Of a stretch of DNA of 64,000 nucleotides, positions 46,360-54,473 are shown piece by piece; the stretch's first letter is position 1, and each line of letters starts with the position of its first letter. Position numbers and translations under genes: made by a program. Under the pieces are notes generated by a model. It had not been told where the DNA came from. It saw nothing but the letters and a program-made list of their open reading frames with translations, and ran no database searches. This DNA comes from Lacihabitans soyangensis (GTDB lineage Bacteria > Bacteroidota > Bacteroidia > Cytophagales > Spirosomataceae), in the NCBI RefSeq assembly GCF_024343775.1, contig NZ_RJUF01000001.1, forward strand, positions 124,001-188,000, written 5' to 3'.

Positions 46360-46737
46360 CTACACCAACTGCATTTTGGCCACTTTGGGGTCAACAATGA
46401 CCATATCCTGTTTAAAATCTAACTTTATTCTCCATTTTCGCATCGTAGCGGCACCAATGACAACGTTTTTACTTAATCCTGGAACAACTAAAAACTCGTC
46501 AGAAAGCAAAACGTCATTTATATAAAAATCTAGACATACTCCTTGAGAAACATTAGTATATTGCCCTTCTGCAGCTGTGGCAATTTTTCTAACCCTACCT
46601 TATGACACTGGAGTTTCTAGACCTTCCAGCATATTGAGATTTATACAGGAAAGGTTTGCTCCTGAATCGTACAAGGTATAAATGTGCTTTTCACCCTTAG
46701 AACCTGCAAATAGTAAGGGCTGCTTTATGATTGACAT
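46360..46737 (-). pseudogene. retropepsin-like aspartyl protease, broken by one in-frame stop
   Basis: From ATG 46737 the minus strand reads 45 codons with LYDSGANLSCI, the catalytic DSGA motif of retropepsin-like proteases. It then meets a TAA at 46600-46602 (codon 46). The same frame continues to a natural TAG at 46360 and encodes convincing protein (LDFYINDVLLSDEFLVVPGL, then VVIGAATMRKWRIKLDF). One base change (for example CAA to TAA) explains the break. Total length of about 125 codons fits a small one-domain family member. Probably inactive, unless the stop is a sequencing error or strain-specific. Confidence 0.82.
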
Positions 46738-46880
46738 GAAATATTTTTTTTGTAAAAATATAAAATTGTTTGAAAAAGTATAAAGTCGATGTTTGATTTA
46801 TTTCGCAAATTCGTATGACTTTATAAATTTGGATTTGGGATATTCAGTGAAATTCTGATAGGGTTGAACCATTCGAAATT

Positions 46881-47510
46881 TTATGCTTTAATCTTAAAAT
46901 CAAGAATATTCAGGTGTTTCTCGCAAAAAATATATTCTTTGGGTTCGTTGGAAGATACGATTACGATTTTGTTTTTGATGGCTTTCTCTACTTGTGAGAT
47001 GTACCAGTCAAATCCTTTTTGGTCGAGGTTGGAGGTAGGTTCGTCTAACAAAAGAACTTCGGTTTGACTATAAAAAGCCAAACCAAGCTTAAGTTTTTGA
47101 CGCATACCAGAGGAGAAATTCTTGACGGGTTTGTCTTTATGTTTCTCTAATTCTATTATCTGCAAAAAGTCAGAAGTACTTAAACCGTTCTGAAAAGGCT
47201 TGAATTTGACATGGAAATTTACAGATTCTGCGAGGGTAAATTCTTCTATGAGTTCAAGGTAAGGTGCTGAAAATGACAACAACTCGTGCCAGTTTTCGTC
47301 TGGAATCGTTTTTTCTTGGTTGCTGTATGTAATTTTTCCTTCATTTATCGGAATTGCCCCAGCCAAAGCCTGCATCAGCGTTGATTTCCCTGAGCCGTTT
47401 GGACCAATGATTGCAATGGGTTCATTTCTTGAAAACTCAAAACTTAAATTCCGAAATATCCATTCGTTTTTAAACTTCTTGCCAATATTTTCTAGGGAAA
47501 TTTTTAACAA
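46881..47510 (-). CDS. ABC transporter ATP-binding protein
   Basis: A 209-residue ABC ATPase. Walker A is IGPNGSGKSTL near residue 38, the signature is FSSGMRQKLKLGLAF, and Walker B is VLLLDEPTSNLD. Its size is that of CcmA/heme-exporter-like or general multidrug-type ATPases. No membrane permease is adjacent, so the transported substrate cannot be inferred. It begins two bases after lpxA on the same strand, which hints at a lipid or envelope role. Confidence 0.88.
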   Translation of the reverse strand: MLKISLENIGKKFKNEWIFRNLSFEFSRNEPIAIIGPNGSGKSTLMQALAGAIPINEGKITYSNQEKTIPDENWHELLSFSAPYLELIEEFTLAESVNFHVKFKPFQNGLSTSDFLQIIELEKHKDKPVKNFSSGMRQKLKLGLAFYSQTEVLLLDEPTSNLDQKGFDWYISQVEKAIKNKIVIVSSNEPKEYIFCEKHLNILDFKIKA

Positions 47511-47512
47511 AA

Positions 47513-48304
47513 TCAGTCGATGTTTTTAGCAATTCCAGACTTTATGATTCCTCGCTCTGAGGTTCTTACAAAATTTAAAATTTCGTCTCTCTCGGCAGTT
47601 GCTGGAAACTCCAACTCTACCAATGCTACAGCATCTGAATTATTGAGTCCTCGAAGGTATATATATCTGTAAATGTTCTGAATTTCTGATATTTTTTCGT
47701 CAGAGTATCCTCTCCTTCTTAAACCCACAGAGTTAATTCCTGCGTAAGAAAGTGGTTCTCTGGCTGCCTTTATAAATGGTGGAACGTCTTTTCTGATTTG
47801 AGAACAACCACCTATGTAGGCGTGATTTCCGATTTTAACAAACTGTTGTACAGCTGACATTCCCCCTATGTTGGCGAAATCACCTACATATATGTGTCCA
47901 GCTAGTTGAACAGCGTTGGCGAGTATTACATTGTTTCCAATTATACAGTCGTGTGCCACGTGGGCGTAAGCCATTATGAGGCAGTTAGAACCTATTTCGG
48001 TGCGGTGCTTGTCTGCTGTTCCTCTGTTCACTGTTACGCACTCTCTGATGGTTGTATTGTCGCCGATGATGGTGACGGTATTTTCGCCTTTGAATTTTAA
48101 GTCTTGTGGAACTGCGGAGATTACTGCCCCGGGAAATATTTTACAATTTTTGCCTATTCTTGCTCCTTCCATAATGATGGCATGCGAGCCTATCCATGTC
48201 CCTTCTCCAATTTCCACATTTTTATGGATAACTGCAAAGGGTTCTACCACTACGTTTTGAGCAATTTTTGCGTCTGAATGTACGTAAGCCAACGGCTGAT
48301 TCAT
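47513..48304 (-). CDS. lpxA: UDP-N-acetylglucosamine O-acyltransferase
   Basis: A 263-residue left-handed beta-helix protein with repeated hexapeptides (for example GKNCKIFPGA, IGNNVILAN) and the catalytic His in the NCLIMAYAHVAHDC segment. It performs the first acylation of UDP-GlcNAc in lipid A synthesis. It follows lpxC-fabZ by six bases on the same strand. Confidence 0.96.
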   Translation of the reverse strand: MNQPLAYVHSDAKIAQNVVVEPFAVIHKNVEIGEGTWIGSHAIIMEGARIGKNCKIFPGAVISAVPQDLKFKGENTVTIIGDNTTIRECVTVNRGTADKHRTEIGSNCLIMAYAHVAHDCIIGNNVILANAVQLAGHIYVGDFANIGGMSAVQQFVKIGNHAYIGGCSQIRKDVPPFIKAAREPLSYAGINSVGLRRRGYSDEKISEIQNIYRYIYLRGLNNSDAVALVELEFPATAERDEILNFVRTSERGIIKSGIAKNID

Positions 48305-48310
48305 ATATTA

Positions 48311-49702
48311 TTAATTGGATTTCTTAACTAATCTTGCGGTCATGTCTACCGAACAGACCATGTTTTTGCCTACCCAGGCCTCGCCGTGCATTTTGGCTAC
48401 ACCCATTCTGATAGGTGCGAGTAGAGTGCATCTGATAACTAACGAATCACCTGGTAAAACATTTTTATAGAACCTACAATTTTCGATTCCGACCAAATAC
48501 GGCCAGTATTTTTCAGGTTCTCCGGTAGAAGTTAACACCAAAACACCGCCTGTCTGGGCAATAGCTTCCACTTGTAAAACACCCGGCATCACTGGGTTAT
48601 CAGGAAAATGACCCGTAAACTGCGGCTCATTCATGGTGATGTTTTTGATACCTACCACGGTGGTTCCGTCTAAAGACATAATCTTGTCTACTAACTGAAA
48701 CGGATAACGGTGGGGTAAAAGTTTCGCTATATCCAATACGTTGAAAACTGGCTCGGCGTTGGCATCGAAATATGGAGCAGCACTACTTTTTTGTGCTATT
48801 TGTTTTTTGATTAACTTGGCCAACTCTATATTAGACGCATGGCCCGGTCTGGCAGCCAAAATGTGGGCTTTCAAAGGGCGACCAATTAAGGCTAAATCTC
48901 CCATTAAATCCAGCAATTTATGTCTGGCAGGTTCATTATGAAACTTGAGTTTTTCGTCGTTCATAATTCCTGCCTTACCATCACTTACCAGTTTTTTGTT
49001 CAGGATGGTTGATAGAGATTCTATGTTTTCTTGGCTCAAATCTGTTTCAGAAATCACCACGGCATTGCTCAAATCACCACCTTTAATAAGACCTTGTTTG
49101 GCCAAGTATTCCAGTTCGTGTACAAAAACGAAAGTTCTACAAGGAGCTATGTGTTCTTTGTAGAGGCTTATTTCGTGAAGTTGAGCATGTTGACTGTGTA
49201 ATATTTGAGAATTAAAATCTACCATTACGGTCAGTCTATAATCATCAAGAGGTAGGGCCACTAATTCAATGCTTTTATCTTCGTTTTTGAAATGAACTGC
49301 CTCAGGAACAGAAAAGTAGTTTCTAAGAGCATTTTGTTCTAGGGGAATGGCTTTTTCTATCAATTCAAGAAAGGGAAACGCAGAGCCATCCAGTATCGGA
49401 AGTTCTGGGCCATCTATTTCTACTAAAACATTGTCAATCTGTAATCCCGCCAGTGCCGACATCAAATGTTCAATGGTTCCAACACGTCCGCCGTCTTTTT
49501 CTATAACCGTACTGCGGCTGGTATCTACCACGTAATCCACCAAGGCAGGTACTAATGGTTTGTTTTCGAGATCTATTCGTTGGAACACTATTCCATGGTT
49601 TATGGCGGCAGGTTTAAGGGTAACATTTACAAACTCACCTGTATGTAATCCTTGGCCAGTGATACTCACTGATTCGGTTATGGTGTGTTGTTTTAAATTC
49701 AT
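48311..49702 (-). CDS. lpxC-fabZ: fused UDP-3-O-acyl-GlcNAc deacetylase and 3-hydroxyacyl-ACP dehydratase
   Basis: A 463-residue fusion. Residues 1-300 are LpxC (QHTITESVSITGQGLHTG at the start; the zinc-site HLMSALAGLQIDNV and the later HKLLDLMGDLALIGRPLKAHI). Residues about 315-463 are FabZ (LPHRYPFQLVDKI and HFPDNPVMPGVLQVEAIAQTGG). The fusion is a known Bacteroidota/Chlorobi trait. It couples the committed step of lipid A synthesis to fatty acid elongation. It lies between lpxD and lpxA in a tight cluster. Confidence 0.97.
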   Translation of the reverse strand: MNLKQHTITESVSITGQGLHTGEFVNVTLKPAAINHGIVFQRIDLENKPLVPALVDYVVDTSRSTVIEKDGGRVGTIEHLMSALAGLQIDNVLVEIDGPELPILDGSAFPFLELIEKAIPLEQNALRNYFSVPEAVHFKNEDKSIELVALPLDDYRLTVMVDFNSQILHSQHAQLHEISLYKEHIAPCRTFVFVHELEYLAKQGLIKGGDLSNAVVISETDLSQENIESLSTILNKKLVSDGKAGIMNDEKLKFHNEPARHKLLDLMGDLALIGRPLKAHILAARPGHASNIELAKLIKKQIAQKSSAAPYFDANAEPVFNVLDIAKLLPHRYPFQLVDKIMSLDGTTVVGIKNITMNEPQFTGHFPDNPVMPGVLQVEAIAQTGGVLVLTSTGEPEKYWPYLVGIENCRFYKNVLPGDSLVIRCTLLAPIRMGVAKMHGEAWVGKNMVCSVDMTARLVKKSN

Positions 49703-49710
49703 ATCGATTT

Positions 49711-50709
49711 TTATTTTTTCAAATTCTCGTTAAGTCTTCTCAAATTCACCAAAAGTTTGAGGTGATCCTTTATCGGCAATAGTGGCCTTCCTGAATACGC
49801 ACCTTTGGGTTCAGTTATATTTTTTCCTACACCACTTTGGGCTCCTATTTGTGTTCCGTCGGCTATTTTTAGATGCCCCGCAAAGCCTACTTGGCCACCG
49901 ATTACGCAGGATTTTCCGATTTTAGTAGAACCAGCCACCCCAGTTTGTGCGGCAATAACCGTATTTTCTCCCACTTCTACATTGTGGCCAATCTGTACCA
50001 TATTGTCTATTTTAACCCCATTACAAACTTTGGTGGAACCCATCGTAGCTCTGTCTATGGTGGCGTTGGCCCCTATGCTTACATTGTTTTCAATTATTAC
50101 ATTGCCAAGTTGTGGAACGTCTTGATAAATCCCGTCAGCATCCGGAACAAATCCGAAACCGTCTGCTCCGATAACTGCCCCTGCATGTATTACACAATTG
50201 TCGCCTATTTCACAGTCTTGGTAGATTTTAACACCTGGGTGAATAATTGTATTTCTCCCAACGCTTACTTTTTTTCCAATATAAACTTGAGGAGATATTT
50301 GGGTATTTTCACCGATTTTGGCATTTTCAGCAACATAGCTGAACGGGCCAATATAGACATTCTTGCCGATTTCTGCGTTGGAGGCTATCGATGTCATGGC
50401 ATCAATACCAGAGTTGCTGTTTTGTGTAAGTTTCTGATATTCAGCCATAAGTGTGCTTATGGCAAGGTAAGGGTCGTCTACGAGTATTAGATTGGTGCTG
50501 ATGGGTTCTTTTGGCTCAAATGTCTTCGCTACTAGCACGGCACTTGAGGCGGTGCCGTATATAAAACTTTCGTATTTTGCGTTGGCCAAAAAAGAAATAC
50601 AACCTGGCTTTCCTTCTTCTATTTTGGCAAAATTATGGATTATTGTATCTCCGTCTCCTTTTACTTCACCCCCTAAAAGATGAGCTATTTGTTTTATCGA
50701 AAACTCCAT
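49711..50709 (-). CDS. lpxD: UDP-3-O-acylglucosamine N-acyltransferase
   Basis: A 332-residue beta-helix acyltransferase. An N-terminal uridine-binding domain (GKPGCISFLANAKYE) precedes many hexapeptide repeats (for example IGAQSGVGKNI). The catalytic His region is NMVQIGHNVEVG. It adds the second acyl chain in lipid A synthesis. Upstream of lpxC-fabZ and co-transcribed. Confidence 0.96.
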   Translation of the reverse strand: MEFSIKQIAHLLGGEVKGDGDTIIHNFAKIEEGKPGCISFLANAKYESFIYGTASSAVLVAKTFEPKEPISTNLILVDDPYLAISTLMAEYQKLTQNSNSGIDAMTSIASNAEIGKNVYIGPFSYVAENAKIGENTQISPQVYIGKKVSVGRNTIIHPGVKIYQDCEIGDNCVIHAGAVIGADGFGFVPDADGIYQDVPQLGNVIIENNVSIGANATIDRATMGSTKVCNGVKIDNMVQIGHNVEVGENTVIAAQTGVAGSTKIGKSCVIGGQVGFAGHLKIADGTQIGAQSGVGKNITEPKGAYSGRPLLPIKDHLKLLVNLRRLNENLKK

Positions 50710-50739
50710 TAAAAATAAATGAGATGATGTACATGGCCA

Positions 50740-51978
50740 TTAAATCGACGGTAAATATACGTCATTGGTATAACAAATATAATTTTTTTTGACAATATTA
50801 CTCATAGCCTTGATGGTCGGTAAGTCTGAAGCCTCAGATACATCAAGAATATTCCCATTTTTCATTAGAATCTTTATATTGGCTTGTTGTGAGGCGTATC
50901 CACTATTGCTAATCTGACTTGCTTTGAAGAAGTATTTATGAAGCTCCTTAGGGATATTTTTCTCGACTAAATTGCCTAAAATTTTTGACTGAATATCTTC
51001 TGTTTTCAAGCCAACTTCTATTTTTATTTTAAATAGATTTCGTTCAATAATATTCCTGCTCAAGTTGGCCAAAACCCAGTCTGAGTGATTTTGCCACGAT
51101 TTAAGAGCGTACCAAATATCAACGTCGTCAAGACTAACAAAATCTTGTAAATAACTCGGGTCATTTTTAAAATCCTCCTTCGATATATTCTTTTCGATGA
51201 AAACCCTAAGATGAGCTGGTATTTTTACTTCAATATTTTCACTCAGTAAGTCTTTTACTCTCTCAAATATTTTCAAAACCATGGTCTCGGAACAGATGGA
51301 GGTCTTGTGGAGGTATACTTGCCAATACATTAGTCTTCTGGCTACCAAAAAGTTTTCGACACTGAGTAAGCCTTTTTCTTCTACTACCAATTGATTATCA
51401 ACGACATGGAGCATTTTTATAATTCGTTCCGCTCCAATGTTTCCTTCTGCTACTCCGGTATAAAAGCTATCACGATTGAGATAGTCCATCCTGTCCATAT
51501 CCAACTGACTAGAAATGAGTTGATGAAAGAAACTGCGGTCATAAGTACCTTTGAACATTTCTATAGCTAAGGTTAGTTTTCCTTCAAACTGCTTGTTGAG
51601 GTCTTCCATCAGCAGCTCAGAAATAGCTTCATGGTTCACATTTTTGAGAATGGCGTACTCCAACACATGTGAAAATGGTCCATGGCCGATATCATGAAGC
51701 AAAATAGCCACCAAAGCTGCTTCACGTTCGACCTCCATTATCATTAGGCCTTTGGATTGTAGCGTATTCAAGGCCTCGTTCATCAGGTGCATGGCACCCA
51801 ATGCATGTTGAAAACGAGAGTGAAACGCTCCAGGGTACACCAATTCGGCCATACCCAATTGCTTTATTCTTCTGAGGCGTTGAAAATAAGGATGTTGTAC
51901 GATTTCAAATATGAAGTCAGACGGAATGGTGATAAAACCGTAGATGGGATCGTTGAATATTTTACGTTTGTTTGTCAA
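50740..51978 (-). CDS. HD-domain phosphohydrolase
   Basis: A 412-residue protein from a TTG start at 51978 (reads M-TNKRKIFNDPIYGFI). HD motifs are visible: RFQHALGAMHLM, LLHDIGHGPFSHVLEYAIL (the HD pair) and the later SQLDMDRMDYLNRDSF. This matches the dNTPase-related HD family found in many bacteria. It probably hydrolyses nucleotides, but the substrate is unknown. It lies upstream of lpxD by 30 bases, likely in the same transcript. Confidence 0.85.
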   Translation of the reverse strand: MTNKRKIFNDPIYGFITIPSDFIFEIVQHPYFQRLRRIKQLGMAELVYPGAFHSRFQHALGAMHLMNEALNTLQSKGLMIMEVEREAALVAILLHDIGHGPFSHVLEYAILKNVNHEAISELLMEDLNKQFEGKLTLAIEMFKGTYDRSFFHQLISSQLDMDRMDYLNRDSFYTGVAEGNIGAERIIKMLHVVDNQLVVEEKGLLSVENFLVARRLMYWQVYLHKTSICSETMVLKIFERVKDLLSENIEVKIPAHLRVFIEKNISKEDFKNDPSYLQDFVSLDDVDIWYALKSWQNHSDWVLANLSRNIIERNLFKIKIEVGLKTEDIQSKILGNLVEKNIPKELHKYFFKASQISNSGYASQQANIKILMKNGNILDVSEASDLPTIKAMSNIVKKNYICYTNDVYLPSI

Positions 51979-52466
51979 ATTGGTTTTTGGAAGATTATAG
52001 AAAAGAATACTCTCTTAAACATCGTTTATGAGTTACAAAGTTCTTTAAAAAAAAGTATAAATTGGAGCTATTTGGAGTATAATCGTTCAAGAAAACGGTA
52101 TTTATGCTAATTTGTGAATACTGAGGACGAGAAAGTTTAACAGTAAAACGTGCCGAACTCAGTTTAAAATTTATAATTGAAAGTACCTCGCTTAATTTTT
52201 TGGGCTTAGTCAAATTTAAGATTTAAATCTTTTTTTGGTAGAAATGTTTTCCTAAAGCAAAACTTCGTTTAAGTCTCTAATAATGAGGTGCTAAGGTAAA
52301 GGTCAAAGTTTGGTGTCCAATAAAAATCTTGTATGTATTTATTGGATAAACTATCATCCTTTATTTAACATTTAAAGGTTTTTATTTTTTTCTGAACCTT
52401 TCAATTATGGAATTAGTCCCTGGTAGAATTAATTAGCTTTGGAAAATTATTGAAGGTTCCAAAATA
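51979..52466. other. 488-base intergenic region
   Basis: AT-rich DNA upstream of the HD gene and beyond the 3' end of the 97-residue gene. No protein-coding frame is convincing and no clear repeat, tRNA or hairpin was found. It should contain the promoter of the HD-lpx cluster, which I could not place. Confidence 0.4.
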
Positions 52467-52760
52467 TTACATTGCTCTGAAACAGAGTCCTTTTTCTGAT
52501 AATAATTTCCGCAGTTTCGGAATCGTACTTTTACCTATTCCATGAAAACGCATTATTTCTATTTCGCTGTAACCTGCAACTTGTTCTAAAGTGCTTATGC
52601 CATTGTTTTCTAATGCTCGTCTGGCCGGAGCTACTAGAAAGGATAGGAAATTGTCCATCGGTTTTCGTACTTCCTCACATATGGGGCAAACAGGGCAATC
52701 TGAACTTTTATAAAATTTATGTCCAATATTACAAGTTCTCAAAATTCTCCTTGATCCCAT
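52467..52760 (-). CDS. small zinc-ribbon plus helix-hairpin-helix protein
   Basis: A 97-residue protein. The first 30 residues contain CNIGHKFYKSSDCPVCPIC, a zinc-ribbon-like cysteine set. The rest (LAPARRALENNGIS-like helix, then FHGIGKSTIPKLRKLL) resembles the helix-hairpin-helix of the RNA polymerase alpha C-terminal domain. It may bind DNA or RNA. Start ATG 52760 has a good -7 element upstream. Confidence 0.7.
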   Translation of the reverse strand: MGSRRILRTCNIGHKFYKSSDCPVCPICEEVRKPMDNFLSFLVAPARRALENNGISTLEQVAGYSEIEIMRFHGIGKSTIPKLRKLLSEKGLCFRAM

Positions 52761-52809
52761 TTTTGGTAGGTTTTACCTAGATTTTTTGCTTACAATTCAA
52801 GTCCAATAC

Positions 52810-52817
52810 CAAATATA
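52810..52817 (-). promoter_or_regulatory. -7 element (TATATTTG) of the zinc-ribbon gene
   Basis: Exact TAnnTTTG on the minus strand, 49 bases upstream of the ATG. No clear -33 TTTG at the right distance. Confidence 0.45.
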
Positions 52818-52978
52818 CAAATCAAAAATTTCGGGATAATAATTACCTGTAAAAATTAACCTTGCTGATAATTTTGGTTAACAGCTATCTTTATAGTAAT
52901 TGCCGAGTGTTGATGCCAGAAAATGAAAGGAAAGGAACTTTTCTACAATTGGTATGTGGAAAGAAGGTATTGTGAAAC

Positions 52979-53009
52979 AAAAAAAGGAGCTACATTTATG
53001 TAACTCCTT
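52979..53009 (-). terminator. terminator of the (split) tRNA gene
   Basis: AAGGAG (52984-52989) and CTCCTT (53004-53009) form a stem with an inner TACA/TGTA, with a run of A before it that reads as T on the minus strand. It lies right after the 3' end of the tRNA half. Confidence 0.8.
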
Positions 53010-53019
53010 GATTTTCAAG

Positions 53020-53064
53020 TGGGCCCACCTGGGATCGAACCAGGCACCTACTGATTATGAGTCA
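53020..53064 (-). tRNA. 3' half of a tRNA with CAT anticodon (attachment-site remnant)
   Basis: On the minus strand this reads from the end of the anticodon stem: the loop CTCATAA with anticodon CAT, stem TCAGT, variable AGGTG, T-arm CCTGG-TTCGATC-CCAGG, then acceptor strand TGGGCCC and discriminator A. This is the 3' half of an elongator tRNA-Met or tRNA-Ile2. The 5' half is absent: beyond 53064 the sequence diverges and cannot form the anticodon, D or acceptor stems. It is not a functional tRNA. It marks the attachment junction of the integrated element. Confidence 0.85.
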
Positions 53065-53108
53065 TTGTCTTTTCTTGCACTTGCCTTCTTTTGTATGCTT
53101 TTTGTGCC

Positions 53109-53213
53109 CAAAATGACCATTTTGCTAATATTTATTGCTTATTTTTTCCTATTTTTGCTTATAATTCACTGATTTGTATGTATATTGTATGTATAATTTT
53201 TAACATACATACA
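53109..53213 (+). promoter_or_regulatory. repeat-containing region upstream of the integrase
   Basis: Two direct copies of TTGTATGTATA (53174-53184 and 53185-53195) and one inverted ACATACATACA (53203-53213) lie within 40 bases, just before the integrase ATG at 53238. A separate small palindrome CAAAATG-ac-CATTTTG is at 53109-53124. These are candidates for integrase arm-type sites or an autoregulatory operator. Confidence 0.45.
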
Positions 53214-53237
53214 CATAATAACTAATTATTTATCAGC

Positions 53238-54470
53238 ATGATAGGCGTAACAACATCCATAGTAATAGACAAAAGAGTTCAAAAAAAAGACGGCACATTT
53301 GCTGTAAAACTAAGAATTACCTTCAATAGAGAGCAAAAATACTTTCCCCTTAGTCATCATTTAACTGAAGAAGACTGGGACAAAACTCAGTCTCATAAGC
53401 CAAGAGCAGAATATAAAGAGCTGCAATTGTTTTTCAACAAAGTCGAGCAGAAAGCCCAGGATATAATTAAAGACCTAGATCCTTTTTCTTTTGCGGCTTT
53501 TGATAAAGCATTTAATAACAAGACAGACAAAGCCAAAGATGTATTCTCCTATATGGAATCTTACATGGAGCAGCTGGACAAAGAAGGTCGAAGCGGAACT
53601 GCAAGTAGCTATAAATGTGCTTACAATAGTTTCAAATCTTTTATCAATTCTAAGAAGAGAAAGTACTTGCCATTTGGCGAAATAACAACAGATTGGCTAC
53701 AGTCTTATGAAAACTGGATGGTAGGTTCAGGCAAAAGTCTTACCTCTACTGGCATTTATTTAAGAAGCCTAAGAACAATAATTAACATGGCTATTGAAGA
53801 TGGAATATTTTCACAAGAATTTTATCCTTTTGGCAAAAGAAAATACACAATTCCTGCAGGACGAAATGTCAAAAAGGCTTTAACAATCCAAGAAATAAAG
53901 GCAATTGTAAATTTCGAAACCAAAACTAGTGCAGAGCAAAAAGCCAAGGATATTTGGATGCTCAGTTACCTATGTAATGGTGCTAATATGAAAGATTTAG
54001 CATTATTGAGATGGAATGATTTAGATTCTAAGAGAATTGTTTTTGTTAGAGCTAAAACAGCTAGAACTACAAAAAGCGATACAAAACCTATTGTAGTCAT
54101 GAGAATGCCAGAGATTGATGCAATTATTTCTAAATGGGGTTTTCCTTCAAATGACAAAAATGATTATATATTTGGTGTTATTTCTAGAAGCGATAATCCG
54201 AATACTCAACTAATGAAGATTAGACAATTTATAAAAAACACCAATACATATATGAAGCGTATAGGTGAAAAATTAAACTTAGAACTCAAACTTACTACTT
54301 ACTCTGCAAGACATAGTTTTGCTACAGTTTTAAAACGTTCTGGTGCTCCTATAGAATTTATTTCCGAGAGCTTAGGTCACAAAGACCTCAAAACTACTGA
54401 AAGCTACCTCGACAGTTTTGAGGAAGATGTAAAAACCAATTTCCAAAAACAGCTTTTAAATTTTGATTAA
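53238..54470 (+). CDS. site-specific tyrosine recombinase (integrase)
   Basis: A 410-residue integrase. The N-terminal arm-binding and SAM-like domains cover about 1-200. The catalytic domain has a box I region reading NGANMKDLALLRW (the usual arginine is not obvious), box II around SARHSFAT with Arg358, His381 in LGHKD, and the nucleophile Tyr390 in TESYLDS. Loss of the first arginine is known for IntDOT-like enzymes of Bacteroides elements. It should catalyse integration at the tRNA 3' half upstream. A 3-base gap separates it from the next gene. Confidence 0.93.
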   Translation: MIGVTTSIVIDKRVQKKDGTFAVKLRITFNREQKYFPLSHHLTEEDWDKTQSHKPRAEYKELQLFFNKVEQKAQDIIKDLDPFSFAAFDKAFNNKTDKAKDVFSYMESYMEQLDKEGRSGTASSYKCAYNSFKSFINSKKRKYLPFGEITTDWLQSYENWMVGSGKSLTSTGIYLRSLRTIINMAIEDGIFSQEFYPFGKRKYTIPAGRNVKKALTIQEIKAIVNFETKTSAEQKAKDIWMLSYLCNGANMKDLALLRWNDLDSKRIVFVRAKTARTTKSDTKPIVVMRMPEIDAIISKWGFPSNDKNDYIFGVISRSDNPNTQLMKIRQFIKNTNTYMKRIGEKLNLELKLTTYSARHSFATVLKRSGAPIEFISESLGHKDLKTTESYLDSFEEDVKTNFQKQLLNFD

Positions 54471-54473
54471 AAC

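Noticed and set aside
46599-46603. Stop codon as selenocysteine or programmed read-through
   Set aside because: The codon is TAA, which is not used for selenocysteine, and no stimulatory structure is evident; a nonsense mutation is simpler.
49873-50490. 205-codon plus-strand open frame inside lpxD
   Set aside because: Shadow of the hexapeptide-repeat gene on the other strand; no coding features of its own.
53020-53064. Functional tRNA gene
   Set aside because: Only the 3' half is present; no D-arm or 5' acceptor strand can be formed with the adjoining bases.
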